In this document: positions 1 through 12,400 of the stretch, piece after piece | Layout of the letters: each line of letters starts with the position of its first letter | Position numbering within the stretch: position 1 is the first letter of the stretch | Assembly (NCBI GenBank): GCA_027886175.1 | Contig: JAJNNQ010000003.1 | Coordinates: 26,453,501 to 26,517,500 of the forward strand | DNA length: 64,000 nt | Reading direction: 5' to 3' | DNA from: Phylloscopus collybita | Lineage: Eukaryota; Chordata; Aves; Passeriformes; Phylloscopidae | Notes under the pieces: model-generated | Told to the model about the DNA's origin: nothing | Database searches by the model: none | Seen by the model: the letters and a program-made list of their open reading frames with translations, nothing else | Program-made: the position numbers and the translations under genes

Positions 1-297
1 TAGCATAAAGGAGATCCACTCTGGCTATTTTAAAGTGATATTTAAGCTACAGCTTAGTCCGTTCTATAATTGGCATTCAGATTTTTAGCTCCAGGTTTCA
101 GTGTGATCCATCTTTGAATTGCACAGCGTATCCATCTAGTTCAAATAAAGTCCAGCTAGAGGCCTAACAAGTCTAGCTACGGATGCCAAACAAGCACGTA
201 GCTAACTTTCAGCTAAAATTTTTAGCACCAGTATATCCCTTGAGTCTGCCATGAATTGGGTTCTGGATTTTCAAAGTCCCATTGTTGCTCCTTGCAG

Positions 298-414
298 TTT
301 TGTTGAGGCATTGTCGCTCCTCTGCGACATCCTCCCTTCAAAATGGCTTCTGGATTCTCAGAAAAGACACCAACACCTCGTCTTTTGTCCAGGGAAAGAC
401 TGAAGTCTATTAGT
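298..414 (+). CDS. HYDIN: First coding exon of HYDIN-like copy 1, with start codon
   Basis: A pyrimidine-rich acceptor ends at 297. The exon has an in-frame TGA at 304-306, an ATG at 343 in strong context (A at -3, G at +4), 24 codons (MASGFSEKTPTPRLLSRERL...), and a consensus GTGAGT donor at 415. The in-frame upstream stop makes 343 the natural start. The exon should be joined to a non-coding first exon upstream of the window, equivalent to the one ending at 33402 before copy 2. Confidence 0.7.
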
Positions 415-3400
415 GTGAGTATCCGCTGGAAACTCCCCTGGTGTCCCTCCTCTCCCTGCCCTGCCTGTTGTCCAGCAGCACAGTGAAGCTGCAGACCCCG
501 TCCCCACCTCTTTGTGTGTGCTCCTCTTGGTGGGGGCTGTCCTGGTGCAGCAGGGAACACCGTGTGCTGCTTCAGGGACAGTGCAGCGTCTTGTGCCACC
601 GGAGCCAAGTTAAAGCCATGAACAGCTGAAGCCCTGAGCGTGTGCTTCCTTCCCTCCCCTTTGTCGCAGTAATTCCTTCTGTCAGGCTGGACACTCACCT
701 GTGCTGCTCTGACCAACCTGCCCTTGGGCATGTGCGGGGGAAGCTCGAACTCTGCCCTGCTAGAAGAGGTTCCAAACCAGTTGTTCTCTCTCATCTCCTG
801 TGTGGGGCACAGATCCAGCCCTGCAGACAGCACTGCAGTCAGGGCCACAAAGGTTCCTTGGCTGTCAGGAGCTCACCTGACTGAAGATCAAAGCCCCCAC
901 TGCTGAGGCTCTGTCAAGGAGATCCCTCTGTTTTCTTCTGTGGAGGGCTCTGTGAGCCCAGACGGACAACACCAATGCTAATTAACAGAGAGAACTAAAA
1001 CTTGGACACTTTGCTGTGCACCTCACTCTTGCTACAACTTTGCTTTCTTGCCTCTCTTGGACTCAGCCAGCAGTGCTGTCTGCACGCTGTGAGTTTTGAG
1101 TGTTGTGCAGGGATGGAGTTAGAGGAGTTCTGAGAGCCCCTCCCCACTCTCGGAAAAAAGCCACTGCCTCAATCCAATGAAACTAAAGAGGAGAGAAATG
1201 CCCAGAGAGCAGAAATCCCCAAATATATCTCATCAGATCATGGAGAAGCTAATGGCACAGAGCCATGTGGTTGGAGTATGTGTATTGCACTCTGCATTAT
1301 TAATTTACTGATGCTGAGGACTTTAGCAGGTACCTTCCAGGGCTTCCAGGATTGTCCTAGACTATGTGATCACAAATTATTCACCCACACTGCTTGTTCG
1401 AGAAAAGCCTCCTGAACTATGGCATCTCTGAGGCTCTTGTTAGTTTTTATGGGTTTTGGTTGTTTTTTTTTTTCCCTATCAGCTGCTTCCCTTTAAGTTC
1501 CTGAGGAAGAAGTTTCTCAAGATGAAGAATCAGGCCAGTACTGGGAGGAGTGTTGTGCCCAGAATTGGCCGATTTCTACACAAGCGTGAGACTGGTGAAA
1601 AGGTATCCTTTTCCTGCTCTTTTCCTTCCTGTTTTTGACGTAGAGTTTGAAGAGGTTTTGTGTTTGTGACAGGCTTGCCAGCAGCAAAATACCTCAGTGT
1701 TCCAGGTCCTGTTGTCATTACAAACTGCTGCTAGTTTGGAGTGCTGATCTGCACTAAGGCAACACAAATAACCTCTGCTGGAGCTGCTGGGGTTTGCTGG
1801 AGTGTAGCTGCCATTGCTAAAACAGTGGGGGGAAGGCTGGGGACACAAAGGCACAAAATTGCCATTTTCCATTCTCCTGCTGAAACAGCCACCTCTTGCT
1901 TTGGCGCGGTCACCATCAAATGCTACAACTTTGCTTTCCTGCCTCTCTTGGACTCAGCCAGCAGTGCTGTCTCCACGCTGTCAGTTTTGAGTGTTGTGCA
2001 GGGATGGAGTAGGGGGAGTTCTGAGAGCCCCTCCCACTCTCTGAAGAAAGCCACTGCCTGAATCCAATGAAACTAAAGAGGAAAGAAATGCCCAGAGAGC
2101 AGAAATCCCCAAACATATCCCATCAGATCATGGAGAAGCTAATGGGACAGAGCCATGTGGTTGGAGTATGTGTATTGCACTCTGCATTATTAATTTACTG
2201 ATGCTAAGGATTTCAGCAGGTAACTTCCAGGGCTTCCAGGACTGTCCTAGTGGCCTGCTCAGTGTGGTGCAGGAAAGTTTGATCAGCCCAGGGCAGAGGT
2301 GGAAGAGCCACTGTTTGTCCCGTGTGGGCTGGGCAGATGTGCTCAGCCAGAGTCTGTACTTCACTGGGGATCAGTGCAGAATCTTCCTGCAAGCAGCTGA
2401 ACCTCTCCCTGATCTGTCTGTCTTGCCTCTCCTTGCAGTCCTCGGCAGCTGACCCAGAGCAGAGCTCATTTCAGCCTTGCCCACCAGAGGTGGTGTTTCA
2501 GAACTACAGCCCTGGTCAGCTCTGTGAAATGCCCGTGCTTCTGAGGAACAGGGACAAGGTAAGTGCTGGCACGTGGACGTTTAACACTGTGCTGGAAGAG
2601 GAGAGCAGAGAAGGGTGCTTAAGGATGGCACCAAGGCATGTCCACCTGTCTCCACAAGTGGCAAAACCATCATTCCACGTCTTTCCCGCAGGTTCCTCAT
2701 CTGGTGAAGGTCACCATGGAGAGCTCACCGTATTTCCAGCTGGTGGGCTCCGATGATGTGCGCCGCAAGGTGCCACCGGGCCTCTGTGCCACTGTCTGCA
2801 TCCTCTTCACCCCTGCAGAGAACAAGGTGAGTCTGGAGGCGCCAAGAGATTGGTGTCTTGAGTGCAAAGTGAACCTGCAGGGTTGCATTCAGGGCATCTG
2901 GCCTGGGTTTTGAGGATCTCTGCTGGTTTCAGTGGAGTTGCACTGGATCTAGAACTGGGAGATACTCTTTGGCCATGCTGAAGATAGGGACAAATGCCCT
3001 GTGCTGAGACAGTTTCTTTTCCTGCAGGATTATTTCCACCAGCTCCTCTGCACCACTGAAAGGGAAGAGTTCATTGTGCCAATTCGGGCCATTGGTGCCC
3101 GAGGCATCCTGGACTTCCCTGACCAGCTGGATTTCTCGGAGTGTCCGGTCAAGTGCAGCAGCCAGAGGACTCTGCTGGTGCGCAATGTCGGTAACCGGGA
3201 AGCTCGTTACCAGCTGAGCACCCAGAGGTGAGGCAGCTCCTCTGTGCTTGTGCAAAACTCCTCTGGGTGGTAACAGAGTTGGGAAAGAACAACAAAAGGA
3301 ACCCGAGCATCGCAGCTGCTGCCCTGCAGCGCTGGCTGGGAATGGGCAGGATGGAGGCATCTGCTCTTGCTTTCAGTGCTCTTAGCAGGATGCAGCCTTT

Positions 3401-6400
3401 GAGCTTTCTCTGTCCCAGATGGCCTGGAGGCTACTGGAACGTGTTAGTAGCTGGCTTGCACCCTCCTGAGCACAAGCAGCTTCTGAAATGGTTCCTCAGC
3501 ACTGTCAGCCAAATAGACCCATTCTCTGGGAGGCCACAAGCACGTGGCTTTGCAATGGTCTTCTCATGTGATGCCCCATGAGCTGTGTTGTGGACAGCCT
3601 GTGCTGTTCCTGTCAGCCTCAGAAGGCAATCTCTGTTTCTCCTGTTGGCTGAACTGGAGAGGGTAATGCATTTTTGACGCCGTATCTGCAAGGAAACCAG
3701 TTCAGTTGGCTGATGGTGAGTTGAGAGTTACTTGATGCCAGAGGTCTGGGAGGAGCTGAGGTCAGGAATGCAGCACAGACCTGGGGTCCAACCTGTGGCA
3801 GCTGAGTGGCTTTGATTTTTTCCCCTGGTGAAAGAGAGGCCAGAAGGCAAATTGACTTTTCTGCTGTGAAATGTGAGGGTCTGAGAGGAGCTTCCACCAA
3901 AGCCTGCCAAAGCTATTTCAGCAGGCTCCTCAGATGCTGTTCCAACAGGCTGCTGCCTTTGACTGTGCAAATATGTAGGCAGGAACTTGTAAATCCATGC
4001 AAATTTTTTCTCTGGGATTTCCAGATCTTGTTTTGTCACCACCAAAATAAATACCCAATAAAGTTGGGTATCCTTTTGCAATGTGCTTTTGCCAGCTGTT
4101 TTATTGAGTGCTGCAGAGCATGTTGGATCCTGCTTGATTTAGAGATTTAGAGAGTTTCTGAAGTTCAGGAATGAAATATTGAAGTAGATGGAACAGAGCT
4201 TGGGTGCAGTGACAGAGGGAAAGATGGAGCTTGTGATGTGCTGACTCTACAGAATTTTTAGCACAGAGATGGAGCTGCTTTAACCTAACAGACTGGATTG
4301 ATTAGAACAGTTAATGCTGTTTGACTTCAGCTGTTACACCATCACCAAAAAGTTATACCTGGTAAGATTAGATGATATTTGGGTTTCTTCCTGCAGTAGG
4401 TGTTCATGGCCTGATGAGGTAATTCAATTGAATTTTCCTGTAACTTTTCCGTCTTCCTTGGGGTGGCTGGCAGCTTTTCATGAGATTGATTCTCATCAAG
4501 AATCAAAGAATTTCACAGTGGCAGTTAAGGCACCAGTGGACAAAAGGACGTTTGTCTATAGCAGATAACTATGCCATGGCACTTGAAGTAGATGGCAGCC
4601 CCCTTGAACACAGCATTTAGAAAAAGTGCAGGTGAATGGTGCTTTGAGAGCCTTGGTCACAACATTGCCAGCTTTGCTCCCTTGTCAGCTCTGTTTCTAA
4701 ATGATGTCAGGAGTACTTGGTCCCTGGTATCCTCATGGCCATCACTTTTGCCCAGCTGTATCAATAAGGGGAGCTGATGCCTGATGAAAGTAAGCAAGAT
4801 GCAAATGACCCTTGAGCCTCATTGCAGAGAGCTGGATGCAGAGGATGGGAGAGATGAGGTCATTTTATCTCACAGGATCTTGTGAGGGCTGAATCTCCTC
4901 ACGCTAGAGTCAGTAGCTGTTTCTGATGCTGTCTGTTCTGCCTTCTGCTGACTGTGGTTGGTTTGCTCTTTGCTTGCACAAGTCAGCAGAAGTGAAGGGG
5001 ACTGCAAAAGGGGTAACATTCCCAGATGTCCCCCAAGAGTCCTGCTGTGTCTGTGTTGCAGCCCTTTCTCTGTCACTCCGGCCATGGGAGCTCTGGATGT
5101 GGGTGAAGCCGCGCAGGTGACAGTGGGATACGAGCCACTGAAGGCTGGCGACTCTTCCACGTCCCTTGTCGTGCACTACGACACAGGTGAGTGCTGGGCA
5201 CTGCACAGGGCACTCTGTGCATCCCTCAGAGCAGAGCCCTTGCGAAGCAGAAGGGCTGATGGGGCCATGGCTTTAACGAGGGAGATGATGCTAGTTTTCA
5301 TGGGGTTCATTTTGTAGTCCCGTAGTTTGTAGTCATGTCGTTTGTTGTCTTGATCCTTGTAGAGCCTTGTCAATGCCAGTTCTAGAGAGCATGTCTGATA
5401 GTTGTTGTTTCCATTTTGCCTGGGAAACGCTCACCTGCAGCAGGAATGGTGAGCTTGGTACTGACGTCTGAGCCCAGATGAATCCCAGGAGTTGGTTGGG
5501 AATAAGGAAGCTTTGAAAACTCTGGAAATGAGGAAGCCTTTGGTAGGGGTCTCTTCTAGAATGGGAAGTGCTGGCAGGTTGTCCAGGATATGCTCATGCT
5601 GTGCTCATGCAGCTCTCAGGTTGTGATAAATGTCCTGAGCCATGGAACTGCTCATTCAGCAAAAGGCTATGACACTCCCTCGTCTTCCCTGTGGTTTGCT
5701 CTGTTCCTTGTGCTTCCATCAGCCAGTGAGCTAAACAAAGACTCCCCTTTGCTTTGTTCCAGGTGAAGACACCCACATAAGCCTTCATGGAAGAGCTGTG
5801 GATGTCCCCATCGGGCTGGACAGGAACAGTGTGGCATTTGGGAAAACCTACGTCACACTGTCAAAGCGCACAACTGTGCTCATCCACAACCTGAGTGATA
5901 CCACAGCCCGCTTCCGGTGGAAGGCTGTTGATGCCCAGGGAGATGAGCAGCTGAAGCTGAGGTAGGTTTGAAAGATCCATTGCAGTGACATACCTTGCCC
6001 AAGGGTGAAACTAATGTATGGCTTCAGGAGATATTGGGGCTTTTGAATGGCTTAGGGTCAGTAAACCATGCCATCTGTACCTGCCTCCCCCAAGCAGTTA
6101 TGTGTCAGGAAAAGCCACTTGGGGTGGCTGGTGGATTCTTCCTCAGCTGTGGCAGAGCCTTTGAGCCAGGAAGTTCTCTTGAGGGCTGCTGGCTTTGGAA
6201 ACCTCTCCTGAGCTTGCAGTTGTGGAGTGTGGAGTGAAGAACATGTCATCCTCTGATCCATTTGGGACCCCATGGCTCAGGGTCAGCTGAGGAGCTGCTC
6301 CTGCACGTGCACTTCTCTCTCAAATGTGTGGCTTATTAAACAACCTGCTGGGTTTGTCTCTTGTGTGGCTGCAGGCAGTGTCACAGGCTGCTTCAGCAGG

Positions 6401-9400
6401 ATATGGACAAGTTGCATGACCGTCTGAAGGTGCACGGAGCAGACACCAGTCGCCGAGAACGCTTGGCTCTTCTCACCCACATCCTCCAGAGGGAGAGGGC
6501 AAAGCTGAGAGGAGATCCCATGCTGTTCGAAGATGACATTTTCTTCTTTGAGCCGAAGGTGATGGCTGAGAACCTCCCTTCCTGCTTCTCTTCCTCCTCT
6601 TCCTCCTCATCCCTGAATAAGTCACTTGACCGATGCCTTCCTCAGCTGGCTTTGTGTGCCAAGAGAGAAGTCATGGGGATTCTGGTGAGGTCAGAGAGCT
6701 GGCTGCAAAAAGGGTTTCTGCCCTGTGGGCTCCTGGCACACAGCAGGAGCCTGACTAAAGCTTCCAAACTCTTGTTATCAGTGTTACTGATGAGTGTTAT
6801 TCACTTCTTGCTTGTCACTGATGCTCTTAATAATGGCTTAGGGGACGGTGGTTGCAAAGAAGATGTTTGTGATGTTTGAAGATAAAAGTTTTGCTGTCTC
6901 CTTCTGCTTTAGGAGGGTGAGATCAGGCCCAATTGTTCAGCTGAAATCAGCTTGCTCTTTAAGCCCCGGGAAGCCCGGGTCTATGAGCAAACGGCTTACT
7001 GCGACATCTCAGGTGCGGCTCCTTCCCCCGCCTCTCTCACCGCAGTGAAGGCGAGGTGCAAACACTCCCCAGATCCCTGGCCCGCTGTGTCATGGCTGGG
7101 AAGGCTCCGTGGTCAGCAGGGCAGCGCCGGCGCATCCCCACGCTCCCTGCAGCTTCCAGGGCGTCTCCTCTATTTTGATTTTCCCTCTCAGCTGTTCTGA
7201 ATGCTGCCAGTATTTAGTGTGCTCCTCCTCCCTTGGGAAAAGCACTCTCTGAGGTGCACCCAGAAGGAGGAAGAATAAAGTTGCTGGCATTTCCTCAAGA
7301 TTCACTGTCAACATAGGGGTAGAAGAAAGGATGGTCTCTAGGGAGGTACTGTTATCTCCTGAGGGAAGAGAAGGGTCCGTATCTTCTCCTGGAACATCAG
7401 GAGCTGGTCTCATGAGGCTCAGAGTCAGGGACCAGCACTAAGGCAGCCTGGAAAATGCAGGATAACAGAAGGAATTACTGTACTGAAACAGAAATCTCTC
7501 CCCAGGCCGTCAGAACAGGCTGCCCCTGCACCTCATAGGGGAAGGCCTCGGGCCCCAGCTCCGCTTCAAGTGCGTGGAACTGAACATTGGGCATGTTTTT
7601 GTCAGAGGAACCCACAGCTATGCGGTGAGCAGCAGGCTTGGGGTGGATCCTGGTGGCTCCTGGGCTAGCAGTGAGCCTTGTGGACCTGTGGAATTCCTGG
7701 GCAGCTTTGGCAGTTGTGATACTAGTCAAATTTGGGGGGTTCTTGGAATCGGGATCTTTTGCATGGGGTCAGAAAAGTGTGTCTGTTGTTCATGAAACCC
7801 CAAGCCCTTCTTTTGGGCAGTCTTCCTTGGAGATCAGCTGGGAGGCTGCCTGCAAAACTGCTTGACCCATGAAATCAACACTGGGCCAAAAAGCTGCGTG
7901 TTCTGAGGCTTTTGTTCCAGTCCCAGACACAAATCACCTCTGTGCTCAGGCTGTCCAAAAGCAGCTGGAACAAACTGGCTGCATTGGAGTTTGAGTCCAT
8001 TGCCGACAGTTTTCAGTCAAGTCCCTCCTGCCTATTCCTGGGAGTCAGAGGAAAGCCATGCAGCCTCCTGGCTCAGCACTGGTCAAAGTGCTTGGCAGTG
8101 CCTTCCCTTGCTGAGCAGGCCCTCGCCACCCTTGAGCCGTGGTGCACCTCTGGCTCTAGAAAGAGCAAAATGTTTCTGGGAAGGAACAAGGAAGCAAAGC
8201 AACTTTCTACAGCTTGGCTTCTGCTTTCTCCCACGTGCAATAAAACAGGTTGGCTGCAATGGAAGCTGAACGTGCCCTGCCCATGGTGGGGTTGGGCACA
8301 CCTGGAGCAGCAGCAGCAGCGGCAGCAGCTCTGTGGTGATTTCACTGGTAATGCTGCCATGCCCAGTGTTGCTCTCAGGGCCAGGTGTGAATGAACTTGG
8401 TGATGCTGAGCAGCTGCTCTGTGCTGCAGGTCAATGTGGAAAAGCCCAGAGTGGCTCTGCTTATGTGAGTTATCACTGCTTGCATGAAAAACCCAAAGCC
8501 GTACAAAGTTGTCTTTTTTGGCTTCTGCCATGCAGCAGCACAGGGCATCCTCTGCCTTTTACAGGTGTTAATTGTTTAATTCCAAAGCACCTCAGCCTTC
8601 TGTAGGAAAGGAAGATTCCTCATGTATTTCCGTTTTGCTTTCCTGCTGCTGCAGGCGATCCTGTTAAACAGAGGGCCTCTTGAGGCTCCCTTCAGCCTCG
8701 TGCCTCCTGCCACAGCCATGGGCTCCTGCTTCACCTTCCTGCCCCAGGAGGGCATCGTGGCACCGGGCAGGCCCGAGGCCATCCGGATCTCCTTCTGTCC
8801 CACCATCCTGGGGGAGTTTGAGGAACAATTCCAGTTCAGTGTGGCTGGATCTCCTACGCCTGCAGTCCTGACAATCAAGTAAGGACTCCGGGAGTTCGGT
8901 GGGCACATCTGTAGCTGTCTCTGGGACATCCCCCACCTACCTCACTTTGGGGTTGAGCAGAGAAAAAAGGTGTTTCCTGAGGTCTTCATCTCTGCTCTGA
9001 TCCTGGCATTGCCTTAGTGTGAGGATGCCTGCTGCCCTGTAGACTCCTCCTCCCTGCAGGGATCTCCCTGTGCCTTGGGCCATGGCAGGCAGTGGGGTGG
9101 ATCAGCTTTGGGCAGTAGCTGCTCTGGGATGTCCCACCTGAACACCCAGCAAGGCCCCCAGGGCTTTGCAGATGGGCCAGCCTGGGAGGTTCTGCAGCAG
9201 CAGCAGTGTTTTGAAAAACCTCTGTTAATAATCCATCCCAAACGGGCAGCAGCAGCCTCAGCTCACCTCTCATGGCCACACTGGGGGGACAAGCTGTGCT
9301 CCTAAGTCCTGTGCAGAGAGTGCTCTGGTACGTCCTTTCCAGAGCCAGGAAAGGGCTAATGTGGGAGACAGGGAACTGTGCAGCAGGGATTGTCCCAAGG

Positions 9401-12400
9401 ACATGGGCTAGTGCCATTGCAAAAGATAAAATCCTCGCTCAGCAAAGGGTAGAGGTGGGAAAAAAAGAAGAAAAGTGATGATAGGAGAAGTAAAGCTCAC
9501 TTCTCAGGGCAGCAGCAGCTTGAGGGCCTGTCCCAGGTAGCCTGTCAGCTGCTGACCACTTTGCTTTGGCTGCCTCCTGTCTACATGGGTGCTGTGCTGA
9601 GCACAGGGTGCTGGGTTGATTTGAAACCCAGCGTGGCTCTGACAGCAGCTTTTATCCAGCCCCTCCCTGAGAACACTGGAACCCTTTGCAATTCCCTTTA
9701 ACAAAGCCACGGCCTCCCTGCCTTTGTCCTCGCAGGGGCTTTGTGAGGGCACCGACTTTCCACTTCGATGTGCCCGCCCTGCACTTCGGAGACGTCTCCT
9801 TTGGTGAGTGTGCCCCGGGCTGGCTCCAGAGTGTGCGAGGTTGCTGTGTTGCTGAAATGGAGCGCTGGAACATGAGAGCATTCATCACTCGTGCTCCTCC
9901 ACCACAGCCTCTTCAAGGTGTTAACTCCAGGGCTGCTGGTGCCTTGGGTAGCGTTTTGCCATCGTGAGATCAAACAGGACCAAAGGAATAGGAAGTCAGT
10001 GTCACTGTCTGGCCACTTCTGGTTTCCTTTTGGATAAGAGGCACAAGAAAAAATGGCACCAGGCGGGAAGATGGTTCTGTAATAGCAGATGCATCCTGCT
10101 TCATCTGGTTCCATTCCTAAGGCTTCCTCAGCTGAGGGCAGCTGTTTTATCTTTGTTTCTTTGAACTGTGCTGCTGTTGTCTGCATCCAGATGGATGGTA
10201 ACCTTGGTGGCATTTGGGATTGTGCCATCCTTTTTGTGTCTCTCGTGCCTGTTTTTGTGCCGTTTGTCCTTTTTGTGCCTCTCTTGCCTCCCTGCTGGAG
10301 TCATTGCTGGAGGAGCTGGCAGTGATCACTGTTGATGGGCATGGAGAAGCCCTGGGCTGTGCCTGCAGTTGGTTTTCCCTTGCCATCTGTGTTCAAATGA
10401 CTCGTGGTAAGCAGGCTGTGGGAGATGTCTCCTCCACATAGAGATGGCCAGCGAAGCCATATATCCACTGCAATGAGCTGTAGTTCAGGTAACAAAGAAG
10501 CCGAGTCCAAGCAGAGTTTCATCCTACCAAGATCTTCACAGCAGGGATCATGAGATCTTGATGCCTAAATGGAGAACTGTGTCATTTTCTCAGGTTTTCC
10601 TCGCACCTTGAAGTGTCGCCTGTTTAACACCTCCCCGGTATCCGCGGCCGTCAAGCTCCACATTCCCGGGGATGGCTCGGGACAGCCCAGCATTGACAGC
10701 ACTCATCCCAAACTCAGACTCGATGGCCAGCATTGGAGGAAGGAAGCTCACGGTCTTACCAAGCCAAGGGAATTTTTCATAAGCCCCTGCAGAGTGACCG
10801 TCCGTGGCCTGGGATCCGAGGAGATCCAAGTATGGGAAGAGTGCAGCTGGCGGGGCTGAAGCTCCACTGGAGGGTGGGAGGGCTTTAGCTCTGATGCCGC
10901 TTTGAGCATCGTGTGAGGGAGGATCTGCACTGGTGTCAGGCCTCTGTCAGCTGGGTCGCTCGGGATGTCCCTGAAGGAGCACTGCTTTGTTTCCAAAATC
11001 ACAAGCTGAAATCACGCAGCAGATGGTCAAGTACTGAAGGCATTCTTGTGTTTTTGAGAGCAATTTCTTTGATTGCAAGTGGGCAGAGGAAGGATGAGGA
11101 CAGAAGGTGGCTGTTAAAGAGAGAGAGAACGTTTGTAAAGCAGTTTCCTTTTCTTTTGTGGTCTCGTTTCTCATCTCCTGGGGAGCAGATGAGTTGTCTT
11201 CACTGCAGGGATCTTCAGTGGGGACAGAAAATACTCTGCAGTCATGAACTGCCCAGCATGTGCTGGGCCACACTTTGTCCTCCACTTCCTGCTGTAAAGC
11301 TGGACTTGTTCTGTTCAAGTCAGCAGACTTCTTCTGCATTTCTGTTGTTGTAGTAGTCAGGTGAAAAATTAGTCCCTTTAACAAATCTGATCTTGCCAGA
11401 ATGCTTTTGTTACTTCCCAGAACTGTGCTCTACTTATGGACCAGGAGAAGAATTAAGGCAAAATCCTCCCTTTCTGTACCATGGAAGAGGAATCGGAGGA
11501 CACCACACATGGGTGATGAGATTTTGGGAGTGAGCAAATGCTTGCTGCACTTCTTTTCTCTTCTACCAGGTCACCCTGTGTTCCAACACGGTCAGAGACT
11601 ACAGCCTGGAGCTGGAGGTGGACGCGGAGGGTGTTGGCAAGAAGGTGTTGGCACTGACCCTCACAGCCAGGTACCAAGGCTTTCCTTGCAGCTGCTTGTC
11701 TTTCCTCCTGCATCCAGCACCAGCATGCTGCCTGGCAGCAGCTCCAAAGGAGCAGTGTTGCTGAGTCAGCGGGATCTGCCCGTCTAGACATGAGAACAGT
11801 GCTAGGAAAGCAGCCCATGGTGAGATGGCCCCCTGCTCCCAGCCAGGCATGGCCCTAGGCCTTTTTCTAAAGGCCTGGAAGAGATGACTCAGTTTTCAGG
11901 CAGGACAACAGTGCAGGAGCAGAAAAGGGAGTCATTTTCACTGATACACTGGAGCCTTGTGTTCCTTGAGCCTTGGTGGGCTCTGGTCCTGGTTGGAAAG
12001 GCTCCCCCAGAGCTCGTGGACCCCTGGGACTGTTTCAGGAGTCCTTGTGAGTGTCCTTGAGCAAAGAAGGGGAAAAACTGCTAAGACAGCTCTGGAACAG
12101 GGCACGTGTTCTGCCTGGGCATTTGGAAGCCTCTGCAGTGCAAAGCCTCAGGGTTTGTCCCTCCTTGACGAGAAGTGTTTGAGTGAAAAGAAGTTGAAGG
12201 GGTTTTCTCCCTGGAGGACTATTCCATCTTGGTTTGATTTGACAAATGCCTTATGCCCCGCTCCATGCTCTTTGAGGACAAAAGTTCTCAATGCTGTCAG
12301 GATCTCTAATTCCCTTGGGGTCATTTCTTTGCCCAGATGCATCGTTCCTGTCCTGCGAGTGCTCAACCCTGTGGTGAGGTTGGAGCACTGCTGTCTCAAG

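Noticed and set aside
222..848. Minus-strand 208-codon open frame repeated at 34968-35594
   Set aside because: It overlaps the well-supported plus-strand first exon and its intron, shows no domain, and is duplicated only because the whole unit is.
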